From positions 1,001-65,000 of the forward strand of contig JAAAUF010000100.1 in assembly GCA_015499985.1 (NCBI GenBank): a DNA stretch of 64,000 nucleotides. Direction: 5' to 3'. A program made the position numbers and the translations under genes. Each line of letters begins with the position of its first letter. Position 1 is the first letter of the stretch. Positions 1 through 10,459 of the stretch are shown here, in pieces. This stretch comes from Haplosporangium gracile. Taxonomy: Eukaryota > Mortierellomycota > Mortierellomycetes > Mortierellales > Mortierellaceae. The notes beneath the pieces are model-generated. The model was not told the DNA's origin, searched no databases, and saw only the letters and a list, made by a program, of their open reading frames with translations.

Positions 1-467
1 AAAAAAAAAAAAAAAAAAAAAGAAATTGGGCAAACTCTTTGAATATTTATTTATACACGAAAGAACAGAAAGTAAAAAAGATGACACACTGAGCTTAAAA
101 AACAATGGTTGGACTGAAACACCCAAGATTTTCAAATCTTCCGATGAGATGAATTCATGAATCGTCTCCTCAATGTTTGTTTACAGTACTTTGTCGGTTT
201 GTTAAGGAATAAAAAAAAAAGTAAAAATATATCCGACCATCATGAGAAGACAATGGAAGAGCAATGGACGTTGTAGTCGGTATTGTACTTTTGTCTTGCC
301 TTTCAAAGACACAACGTCGAAATGTTCATTTTGTCGTTTCGTTTCATGTCGCTGTTTTTATCATTTCTTTTTTTTTTAAAAAAAAAACTATGTGATGTGG
401 TTGGTTTGGTTGGTTGGTTGTTCGTCATCTATCGTGCTAAAAATTCATATCATGGACACACCCTATT
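1..467. other. 3' flank downstream of SEC31; no gene seen
   Basis: AT-rich sequence beyond the SEC31 stop codon. It opens with 21 consecutive A residues at the very edge of the window and holds further A/T homopolymers around 210-230 and 365-388. The only open frames are short and low-complexity. I see nothing here beyond 3' untranslated or terminator-type sequence. The terminal A run could be a contig end. Confidence 0.5.
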
Positions 468-3400
468 TTACTGTTGAATCTTGGCATTGTCGACAATCAC
501 ACGCTTGACTCCCGTCATCCAGCTTGACACCTCGTTCGTGCGCGTCGAATGCAACTCCAAATGGATCTGGTATGCAGAGTTGTAGTTCTTGGACTGAAGT
601 GCTTGTGCAAGCAACAGCATCTGATCCACCACAGGCGCCGACACTTCCTCGTTGTTCAACATGTCAAACAACATATTCAACTTCTTCTCTGCGTCATCCA
701 ATGACCTTTTTGTTGCGGGCTATCAACATCCAATAAGAAAGTAAATAAGTACCCCGTTAGAATCATGAACTCGCGTCAACTTTCTTCCTATCATCATCAT
801 GTGCACCAAAAGAAACATACCGTAACATATTGGCGAGCGAGGGCGAGCTCATTTGCGAGGACGGTAAAGATTATTTTCTGTCCTGTAGGAATATGAGAGC
901 GGTCGCCGGCAGCTACATTGTCCAACAAAAAAAAAAAAAGACGCGCGCGTTAGTTGCGTATGTTAACCAATCAGAAACAGAGCAATAGATCCGTTATTGT
1001 CTCAGTTAATGCGCGCAAACAGGTAAAACCGTTGGCTTACGATGTCGTGACTTGACAGGCTCTGGGGGAGTAGGGGGTGCTGCAGGTGTCAGGGGTCTCT
1101 GCTGGAGGACCTGGGGCATACCACTGGCCATGCCTCCCATGGGACCACCACCGAGATTTTGTTGAGGGGCATAAGGGCTAGGTGAACCTTGTCCGTAACC
1201 CTGCTGCTGCTGCTGCTGGGCAGGAGGGGCATATGTGTTGGTGGGCTGAGGTGTGGTTGCCTGGTTGCCAAAGTTCTGGAAGTTGGCAGGCTGCTGTGCA
1301 CGCTGGTTAGCATAACGGGGCGACATGGCATTGCCTGCGTTGGTAGGAGGAGGAGGCAAGTGTGATGCTGCTGGGACTGGTGAGTAAGGCGAGACAGTGG
1401 CTGCGGGACGAGCGCCCATCATGGGGGGTGGAGGCAAGGCTGTTGGCTGAGGAGGCTGACCATAGCCAGTTGCAGGAGGCGGTGGGGTACCACCCATGGG
1501 GTTGTTACCGATAGCGGGACTGCCAGGGAAGGGTGAGCTGAACTGGGTCTTGTTCAATGCAGCAGCTGCATTTGTACGCTTGGCGGCGTTAGCAAGAGGC
1601 AATGATGGAGGGTCGTTCCAGTTACCAGTGTCCTTGCGTTGCGAAGGAGGCAACTCAGCAGAGCGAGTCCTCTCAACGGGGTTTTGCTGGTTGTAGTGTC
1701 CCTGGAAGGGTTGCTGGAGACCGGTGTCGGAATGGCCAGGGTAGCCCGACTGGTTAAAGGTTGGAGGGGCAGGGGGCTGGTTATAACCTCCATATGTTGG
1801 TGCAGGGGGTGCATAGGGATTGTTGGCGACAGCAGGCTGAGGAGGGCGGATCTCGTTCTGCTGAGGAGGAGCCCCAAAGGGGTTGGGAGGAGGAGGCACA
1901 ATCGATTGCTGGTGCTGCTGGTGTTGCTGCTGAGGAGGAGGCTGCTGGTATCCTGAAGCACCGTAGCCAGTGTTGCCATAGGGTGCTGGTGGTGCGCCGT
2001 AGGGGTTCTGAGCACCATGGGGATTCTGCTGAGCCTGCTGGGGCTGGTACTGGTTCGTCTGGTATTGAGTGTTTTGGTACTGGTTCGACTGGTACTGGTT
2101 ATGCTGCTGCTGTTGTTGTTGTTGAGGCTGGTACTGGTTGTGCTGGTACTGGTTGTGCTGCTGCTGCTGCTGACCGTATTGTTGCTGCTGCTGCTGACCG
2201 TATTGCTGCTGCTGCTGGTACTCGCCTTCGCCCATGACAAAGAGGGGCTCGAAGGGGAACTCAGGAGCGGGAACCTTGCTAACATCGACGCCAGAGTGGT
2301 AGAGACGATCGCGCATGACAGCCAAGCTCTCCTTGTTGTGGTAGTCGACGGGAGTCAAGTTCAAGAACTCGATGGCAGTTGAAAGACGACCTTGAGCGGC
2401 CATAATCTCGGCATACTCGGAGTACTTGTCGTACAAGGCGGCCAACTTGTGATGACCATCCTGCTGCTCTTCGGGCTGATCCTCGTTGGGGTTACCCGAA
2501 ATGGCAACATCAACATAATCAATGGCCTTGCGGAAGACGGTAACCTTCTCAATAAAGGCTTGCAGCGAGCGAGCATTGCGCTCGTACTCTGACGTTGAGG
2601 GGTCATATCCGCTCAAGGCAAGCTCCTGCTCCTGCTCCTGAATCCAGATAGAAACTACGCGCTCAAGGTTTCCAGCAGCCAAGTAGCAGAGAACAGTGTT
2701 GCAGCGAATCTCATCCGCTGGCTCTTCAGCCTGTGCCTTGGCGATCCACTGCTGCTCCAATCTGTTACCGAGGGACTCGCACAGCTTTCCGAAATCATCA
2801 GGGCGAGCGAATGTACAAAGAATTACAACAATCTCCTGCCAGTCGACCAAGTCGGCGTTGCGAACGACATCCTCGAGATCGCCAGTAACAACGCTCTGCA
2901 GAAGGCGAATATAAGGGGTCGTAGCGGCGCGACGCTCAAAGTAGGCTTTTTGGGTACGCTCCAACAGTTCGGGACCGCCGCAGATGGCAAGAACAAGGGC
3001 ATCCGAGAGACGCCCGTCGTGCAGGCAGACATTGACGGCAGAGTCAAAATCGCCAGCAACAATGCAGCGGGTGATTTTCTTGTCAATGTCGGTATCTGAG
3101 GCTGGGTAAATGTGGAAGGGGATTGAGGGCTTAGCCTTAAACTCTGATGTGGGGGCAGCAGTAGGGTAGTTGCCAAAGGCATCCTCAGAGCCGTGAAGAT
3201 CAGCATTGCTGCCAGAAAACAAAGCGTTCATATCTGTAGTCGAGCCACGGTGGCTCTGAAGTCCACCGTCAGGCTTGGGCGAAGTGACCGAGTTGTTGCT
3301 ATTGAGGTTCATCTGCTGGGTTAAAGCGGCGACCTGATCGACCATCTCCTGCCTGTCAAAACCGAGGTGGTGAACAAGCTGCTCGCGAGGGTTGGCCTCG

Positions 3401-5780
3401 AAAAGTGCGCGCAAGACGGTCCAGTATTCGGCAGTTGTCTGGTCGGTCTGGCTGCGTCCTTCGCAGAACTTGTCCAAAGACTTGGTCTCCAAAGCGTGCT
3501 CAAGATCAGCAGCGCGCTGAGCAATCTCAGGCTCGGTCACAACGTTGACCAATGTCACTGATGAGATGTTGGTAGGAACGCCAGCAGGGGCGACAGCGCC
3601 AGGGGGGAGGTTCATGGGAGGAGCGGGTCTGTTCCTGAAAATAGCGAGCTTTCCTCCAAAGCCAAAAGTAGCACCCACGGGACGACGAAGCCACTTGGGG
3701 GGCTGCTTCAACGAAATGGCCGCAGTGGGAACCTGGCTCTGATACTGCTGAGAGGCGAAAGGATCGTGTGACTCCTGAATAGCATGGCCTGCTGAGCCAG
3801 ACTCGTTGTCGGATGTCGACTGAATAGAGTGAATGTTGATCTAATACATGATAACAAAGTAAAAATTAGAACACATGAAAGAGGACATAGAGTCCATGAT
3901 GTACATTAGAAGGCGACCGTGTTTTATGTTATTACCTTTCCATCAAACGAAGCAGAGGCCAACAAATCAGGGTTGCGAGGGCACCAATCAATATCAAAAG
4001 TCCAGCTTGAACTTTGAGGAAGCTATTCATGATAGATGAGATATCAAATTTGTAGTTGGTACGATGTTTTTCATGAGTGTTGTCGACAAAGAGAAATAAA
4101 AAAACGCCTGGCTGATAAAAAATAAAAAAAATCCTGTCAAGCGCCATACCTCGCCAATGATCTCTCCAGACTTGGGGTTCCAGCAGAGCGACCGGCAATC
4201 CTTGCCTGCAGACAGAAGCAAGTCAGAGTCCTGTTGGCACCACGAAAGCGACAAAATTCCCTTGGTATGTCCAGAAAGAGTCTAAGGTGGTCACAACAAA
4301 GTACGGTTACGATATGTCTTACAACGTGGCACTCGCAAAGCCAAGTTAGTTTCGGTAAAGTAATAGCATATGGTACGTTTTGAAGTTACCTTCTCGGGGG
4401 CGTGGGCGTAACGGAGATCCCAGACCAAGATGACGGGGTTGTTGTCGTCCTCGGTCGCCGTGATAATTTGGGTTGCCTAAGAAGACAAGGAGAGAGTGCG
4501 AGAAATATATCAAGTTAGATATTTGTACATGAAATATTTAGAAGAGCTTGTCACAAAACCATAAGCACTCGAAAAAAGAACACGTACGACATCAGGGTTC
4601 CAGGCAATGGCGGTGATACCACGACGGCTGGCGCCCATCTGTCCCAAGTTGCCCATGCTGCCCATGCCTCCAACACTTGCTCCAGGGTAGGAGAGAGTGA
4701 GGACCTCGCGCTTGGACTTGAGATCCCAGACGACGGTGTATCCTGTGGTTGAGCTGGTAGCCAAGATGTGTTGAACGTGGTTGTTCCAAGCGACGCAGGT
4801 AATGTCCTCGAGTTTGGCTGACCTGGATCCGGGAGTATATGGCTTGGTCAAGTTTCCAAGATCCCAAATGAAGATCTAAATCGCCAGATTGAATTGAGCA
4901 AAGGTCAGAGATGGTTTCTCAGTTAAGCACTAGCGCTAGCCTATGTCAGAGAGGAGCAATAAAATCTATATTTTTACCTCGCCGTTGCTTGAAGCGGAAG
5001 AAAGAAGGTTCTGCTGGAAGGGGTTGAAGTGGAGGCCACGAACAGGGCCAGAGTGGTTTGTCTGTCTGGAAAAGAGGACATCGTCACTATTAAGGTGGTA
5101 AAAAAGGACAGCGCAGACACGCGTAAAAGGATCAGTCAATAAGGTCTAGCCAACCATTTGTAACCAACAGGCATATTGAGTAGGAAAACCATAAGAAAAT
5201 GAGCGACAAAAAAAAAAGACAAAGGAAAAAAGACAAAGGGGAGGAGAAGGTGGCGAGTTTCGCGTTCTAGACTGCGAGGAAGCGAGAGAGTAAGAGCAAA
5301 AAGGGCCTGCTCGGGGGCAGATGACAATGTGCATACCTTCCACTGAGGATCGCGTTGGCATCCCACAAGTTCAGCTCGCCGTTCTCCATTCCTCCTGCAA
5401 TCATACCGTAGGGGCGATCGACTGTTGGACTCGCCCATGCCAAGCGGTTGAATCTATTCCAAGGCGTGTAATATTAAACCAGTCAGTGACCAAAGACCCT
5501 TTGTTGCTTTGAAGTAACAACAAAGTGTGAAAAAGACCAGCCTGACAGCAAGGTGTTATTCTCTTTACCTGGCACTGCTCGAGACAACACCGGCAGGTTG
5601 GTTAAGCTCTACAGAGTCAGGCGATTTGTCGGTGAGGTTGAGGTCGAAGATCTCGAGTTGGGAGGTGTTGGAGAAGTTTGCGTCGAAGGCTCCGGCAACC
5701 GTTCCTGTAGCGAGAAGAGGAGTATGCTGACCGGGGCTCCAGGCAAAGGTTGAGGTCCTTGAGATGGTCTTTTGCCTCAT
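468..5780 (-). CDS. SEC31: SEC31, COPII outer-coat protein
   Basis: SEC31 forms the outer cage of COPII vesicles at ER exit sites with SEC13 and stimulates SAR1 GTP hydrolysis. Ten exons join in frame: 5780-5569, 5453-5337, 5065-4978, 4875-4588, 4476-4390, 4281-4150, 4022-3936, 3840-1041, 912-821 and 719-468. They sum to 1384 residues, close to the family's usual 1200-1300. The N-terminus ([11 protein letters not shown], then [15 protein letters not shown]) is typical of SEC31. WD40 repeats follow ([60 protein letters not shown]). Next come the ancestral coatomer element helices and a long Pro/Gln/Tyr-rich linker with QY/NQYQ runs (about 1200-2230), as in the SEC23-binding linker of other SEC31 proteins. 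The conserved C-terminal helical region ends DNAKIQQ. The start is the first ATG before the conserved motif. An upstream element at 6512-6530 could link expression to ER stress. Confidence 0.95.
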
Positions 5781-6880
5781 GTTGATGGTTTTTTGAAGTG
5801 CGCGTTGAAAAAAGATGGAAAGGTTGTTCCTGTTGTATTATTCCTTGTTTTCTGTCTAATAGATAAGGCACGGTAAAGAGGGTGTGAGTATGTTGCTGTA
5901 TGAACGCACAACTTCCAATCCTCATCCAGATGTGTACCCTTTCTCGTGTGAATACAAGATGGGTTGGCCGAGTGCGTCCTTGGTCGTCTTGGCAGAGGGT
6001 GAGAACGCGTCCCCCTTATCCGCTTCATGTATGCCCTTATTTTTATGAGTGTCCGGTGTACAGAGATGGCCCGCTTTTGTAAAGGCCAAGAGTGAACTAT
6101 TGCCTGCAGCTCTCCTGCTGTTAGCTGTGTTGTTGCATGAAGCTCAAGATCCTGCAAGGGTGGAAAGCGAGGGAAAAGGCGAGATGTAATGCTTGCTCTT
6201 ACTCTCTGGCTTCGAGGTGATCTCTTTTTAAGTAAACGCACGGTAAGAGGACAAGGATGGTGATTAACCAAAAAAAAGTAGTCGGGGAAAAGGAGGAAGT
6301 GTGTTTTTATGTGTTGTTATCCCTCGGGGAGGAGTGGAGTTGAGGTGTGAGGAGGGATGATGAAAGAGGGAGAAGGAAAAAAGGAGAGAGAGCGAAAGAA
6401 GAAGGATGACGAAGGAAAAGAAGATGGAAAAGTATTATTTGAACAAGTGTAAACGAGTGTGAGTGTGCCACTCATGAAATTGGCGGCCCCCTATTCGAGG
6501 CAATCTCGCTGCCACGTCACAGGAGCCAATCAAAGGTTTTCGAAGACTCTATTTCAAGGTTGCATGCTATGGGCATGGGAAATCGAGTGCTCAGTACCGA
6601 ATATGAAGAGCACTCACCCACAACGCACCCTAGGCACATATGCTGCTGCTTTCGAACAGAACCCCTCGCTCTCACTCAGCCGTGCATCATTACACTACTC
6701 TTTGATCTGTTCAACAATCACTTGAGGATATTCGTCAAGCCCCAAAATTCCTTCTTGAACCTACGCGACGTGGCACAGCCTGGATCAAATATGCTTGAAG
6801 ATGACTATGAACTATGGCAAAAATATTTTCTTTATATATTTTTACAATCCTTCGAGTTTAATATTGCTATTTTGTACAGT
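5781..6880. other. Intergenic: SEC31 upstream region and ECH1 3' flank
   Basis: About 1.1 kb between the SEC31 start (minus strand) and the ECH1 stop (minus strand), so it carries the SEC31 promoter and leader. A purine-rich stretch at 6340-6430 on the plus strand is pyrimidine-rich on the SEC31 sense strand. Open frames here are short and show no conserved domain. I see no further gene. Confidence 0.5.
6512..6530 (-). promoter_or_regulatory. Candidate unfolded-protein-response-like element upstream of SEC31
   Basis: Read on the SEC31 sense strand, an inverted CCAAT box (ATTGG) is followed six bases later by TGACGTGG, which equals the metazoan XBP1/ATF6-type UPRE core. It lies about 730 bp upstream of the SEC31 ATG. 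COPII genes are known UPR targets in several fungi. The match is by eye, short, and could be chance. Confidence 0.3.
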
Positions 6881-8419
6881 TTACAACTTGGCAAAGACAG
6901 CCTTGCTCTTCTGCATCTGAGCAGCAGCCGCAGTGGGGAGATCCTGGGGGACGCAGAGCCAGATCAATAAAAAAAAAAGAAAGACAAAAACGAAGGTCAG
7001 GAATCAAATAAAATAAAAGCTCTACAAGCCTGTCTATCATACCATGGCGCTACACTACATCATCAATGCCATTTCAATTCACACATATCCAAGAACTTAC
7101 GGGAGTGGTCAACATGACCTGGTTCCAGGTGGCAACATAGTCGAGACCCTCCTGGACGGTGTGGTCACGCGAATAGTTTAGGATGTGCTTGGTACCGATG
7201 GCTGCAACAGGCGACTTTTCGGCGATCAAAGTGGCTGTGGCAAGAGCCGCGGCAACAACTGCCTTGTAATCATCAACAACCTTGGAGACGAAACCTTGCT
7301 CCAATGCCTCCTTGGAGTCAAAACTATAGTATCGTAGAACGATTGCGTTAGTTAACTGAGCATACTTGTATCCTAATTTCAATTCAATGTCAATGCAGGT
7401 AACCAAGGACTTACTTGCGGCCAGTCAGGCAGAGCTCGCGAACCCAACCAATGTTGCCGACAACTTTGGGGAGACGCTGAAGGGTTCCGACATCAGCAGC
7501 CAAGCCAATATCGACCTCCTATAAGAGTTCGTTATTGCAAAAAATAGAGCTCATATTGTCAGCGCTTCAATCCACTAGCGATCAATTGAACGTCGAACAA
7601 TGAACACAAAAAAAGGTCACTTGTGATCAGCTAAGAAACAAAGATTGTACCTTGACGGAGAAGTAAGCATCCTTGGAGGCATAGCGGATATCGCAGGCGG
7701 TGGTGATGTCGATTCCACCGCCGATGCATGGTCCATGAATAGCGGCGACGACGGCCTTGTCACAGATCTCGATGGCAGTCAAACTATCTTGGAGTTTCTG
7801 TATAGTGTTCAAAGGGAGTTTGTACAAAAGAAAGAAAAATGATGATTGGGTCATTCGGTTAGCAATCCGCGCCAGCCGGAGATCAACGAAGCACAAAATA
7901 CAAAAAAGTTGAATTTGTTTAGATATTAAATCTTGTCGTTTCAGTGCTGCATGTGAAAAAATGGACTTGGTAGATGAGATGGCGTGGAAGGGGAGAGAGG
8001 TATGTAATTGAGCCCAAAGTTCTTGAACTTGCCTTGATATAGGGGCGGAACTTGAAGGCAGTGCGGGAAGGATCATCAGGGACAACGGGGAGATTGAGCG
8101 AGAACACTATGGTACAAAGACAATCGTGTTGGGAGAATGTTCAATTGAACGGTCATTGTCTACGATGTGTTTGAAGCAATTGAAGAGTGACACAAGACAA
8201 CTTACGGTCGAGGCCAGAGGTGAAGCAGCGACCGGATCCGGAGAGGACGATGGCGCGGACGTTCTCGTCGTCGCGGAGCTGGTTGAAGACGGCTCCGATA
8301 TCGGTCCACATGGTATCGTTGATGGCATTGAGCTTCTTGGGACGGTTGAGCTCAACATGGGCGACGAACTCGGCGGGGAATGAGACCTTGACGGTTTCGA
8401 AGTTGTAGGGGGCGGACAT
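6881..8419 (-). CDS. ECH1: Delta(3,5)-Delta(2,4)-dienoyl-CoA isomerase (ECH1 type), peroxisomal
   Basis: This crotonase-fold enzyme shifts conjugated 3,5-dienoyl-CoA to 2,4-dienoyl-CoA during beta-oxidation of unsaturated fatty acids. Six exons join in frame: 8419-8206, 8106-8033, 7797-7651, 7518-7415, 7323-7101 and 6943-6881. They give 274 residues, the normal length for the peroxisomal or cytosolic form. The oxyanion-hole block HGPCIGGGID, then ACDIRYASKDAYFSVKEVDIG and LAADVGTLQRLPK, match ECH1. They keep the Asp, Glu and Asp that the family uses for proton transfer. The SPVAAIGTKHILNYSRDHTVQEGL block is also characteristic. The protein ends AKL, a standard PTS1 peroxisomal import signal, and shows no N-terminal mitochondrial presequence. 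The second intron starts GC rather than GT (8032, AAG|GCAAGT). The gene is head-to-head with SKP1 across 431 bp. Confidence 0.93.
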
Positions 8420-8850
8420 TGTCGTTTATGTGGCTGATTGTTGGAGGAGGGTGAAAAGAGGAGAAAAAGGCGTGGGAGTGTAATGAGAAGAAGAGAAGAA
8501 GGTAAATGGAGAAACGAAAGAGAGTCAGGGACACTTTGTTCTGCGTATCCTTTTATTCACTTTGTACTGCAGGAGCAAGGGAAAGTGATCGATCATTGCC
8601 GGGGACGGGGGACGGGATAAGGTACGAAATAGAGCCGAAATCATGTGATTTCATTCAGGAAAACCGCTTTCTTGGCCTGCCAACCTTCCCCACCTCTCGC
8701 ATATCTGTCTCCTACTCCACATAAGCAGTCCACAACATCAAGACCGACGCGTACTACGCCTAGTCACTCCCTCACTCTTTCTTCTCTACACTTACCCACG
8801 ACTTGCTATATCTCACCAACCAACAACACACCAACAACAAAGCGAAAACC
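8420..8850. promoter_or_regulatory. Divergent promoter between ECH1 and SKP1
   Basis: A 431-bp spacer separates two start codons on opposite strands, so it must hold both promoters. Near its middle, at 8637-8652, lies a 7-bp inverted repeat with a 2-base spacer (GAAATCA, TG, TGATTTC). This is a plausible dimeric factor site. The SKP1-proximal 150 bp is pyrimidine/ACA-rich on the SKP1 sense strand. The ECH1-proximal part is purine-rich on the plus strand, hence pyrimidine-rich in the ECH1 leader. Confidence 0.5.
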
Positions 8851-9790
8851 ATGTCGGCACATTCACAGATCCTCCTCACCTCATCAGAGGGCACAGAGTT
8901 CATTATCGACCGCGACATCGCAGACAAAAGCATGCTCCTCAAGTGCATGCTCGAAGACATTGGTGAAATCGGACAAGGTACGTCCTCATTCGCATTCCTT
9001 GTCTACTGTTAACTGGACAAGCGCACGCTGAAAATCAACTGACAAATAACGGCACGCTTTCACATTACAACAACATAGCGGTGCCACTGCCAAACGTATC
9101 AGGACCGATCCTCACAAAGGTCATCGAATACTGTACACACCATAGAGACGACCTCAACTTTCTCAGCGCCAACGACGATGTCGCTGCCGATATTGATGAG
9201 TGGGACCTCGAGTACTGCAAAGTCGACCAAGGCACCCTCTACGAGCTGATCCTGGTATAGACGGCTGCCCTTTATGTTTTTAATCTTTTTTTAGACGGTA
9301 CACGCTGTAGATTTGTGTGAATTCGTTAGATTTCTAACCACCGATCATGTTCATCATTTAGGCGGCAAATTATCTGGATATTAAACCACTCATGGATCTG
9401 ACATGCAAGACTGTCGCTAACATGATCAAAGGTGCCATAAGGATCTGCTTCTCTAGACTCAACTGCGCAAAGGCGACATCTGATGTGTACGCAAAAACAA
9501 ACGATATGCTGACGCATTAACACTGCGCTTGTTCTCGTACTAGCCAAGTCACCGGAGGAGATCCGAAAGACATTCAACATCACCAACGACTTTACACCCG
9601 AGGAAGAGGATCAAGTCCGTCGGGAAAATGGTAAGGGGAGCAGGAGGCTTTCATAAGACACCTGAAATGGTGGCGAACTCATTGTTGTGGCGAATTAATT
9701 CCTTGGACAATTATTCGACTAACACCTGCTTGTTTTCTTCCTTTTCGTTCACTGTTCGTAGTAAAAGTCCTTGACGAACGACAAAGATGA
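8851..9790 (+). CDS. SKP1: SKP1, core subunit of SCF ubiquitin ligases
   Basis: SKP1 bridges CUL1 to F-box proteins in SCF E3 ligases. Exons 8851-8977, 9079-9254, 9362-9431 and 9544-9630 encode the BTB/POZ-like N-terminal fold ([36 protein letters not shown]) and the SKP1 C-terminal helices ([67 protein letters not shown]). The final exon is uncertain. The strongest acceptor (9761) leads to a 29-nt exon ending VKVLDERQR at 9790, giving 162 residues. A second strong acceptor at 9902 precedes codons for DWVDEH and a stop (9903-9923). That resembles the conserved WAEDR/WCEEK tail of SKP1, but it is one base out of phase with a direct splice. The start is the first ATG and matches the family N-terminus. 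Confidence 0.9.
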
Positions 9791-10459
9791 TAAATGACAA
9801 TAGAAATTGCGAATACAGTTGAATTCGTTGTTAACGACGACTACAGGAAGACTACTAACCTTAAACTCAACATTTTTATCGTACATGCTCTTCATCTACT
9901 AGGATTGGGTCGACGAGCATTAAAGACACACTGAGACACACTGGACGAGCGCCAATGTCAAAATATCCAATCTACCTCTCACTTCTCCATCTATAATACA
10001 CCCATCATGGTCAACAGCGTGGCATTTCATGGGCAAAGGGAAACAACACTACCACTGACTTAGAATGGGCAACTCATCCTCTGCAAACACCATCAAACAA
10101 CAACAACAAACAATTGTACCATATATTTTAGAGTCGCATTTTACTCGATAAAAGTTGATGCGTTTTACCAACAATCCACTCAACACACACCACCATGATG
10201 TTCTTGGTCAGTATTTACAAAACTTTTTTTTTATTTGTCAGAACGCTCAAAAAGTATGTCGTTAGAACCATTTCAAGAATGGCTATGTGCAAAAAGACAA
10301 CGGGAAGTTTTGTGGGATTTTTGTGATTTTTTTTTTTTTTTTGTTCATGTCGAGGTATCGGCTTAAGTGAGCGATCAGGAATCGGTCATTTTTTGAGCGT
10401 GTTTTTTTTTTTTTTACAAAAGGGGAGGTTAGAAGACGAGGAGGATAAAAGAAGCGTAT
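9791..10459. other. Convergent 3' intergenic region between SKP1 and ALO
   Basis: This holds the 3' ends of two genes that face each other. It includes a strong branch point (ACTACTAAC, about 9851) and acceptor TAG (9900-9902) that may belong to a last SKP1 intron, with DWVDEH-stop codons at 9903-9923. T-runs at 10226-10234, 10328-10341 and 10400-10413 probably lie in 3' untranslated DNA of the minus-strand gene. No other coding region is seen. Confidence 0.5.

Noticed and set aside
1554..2285. Minus-strand frame of 243 codons within SEC31
   Set aside because: Alternate-frame reading of the Gln/Pro-rich linker of SEC31, giving Ser/Thr repeats only.
6512..6530. Classical ERSE (CCAAT-N9-CCACG)
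   Set aside because: The two half-sites are spaced by nine bases but are in the reverse order on the strand, so only the UPRE-like core is reported.
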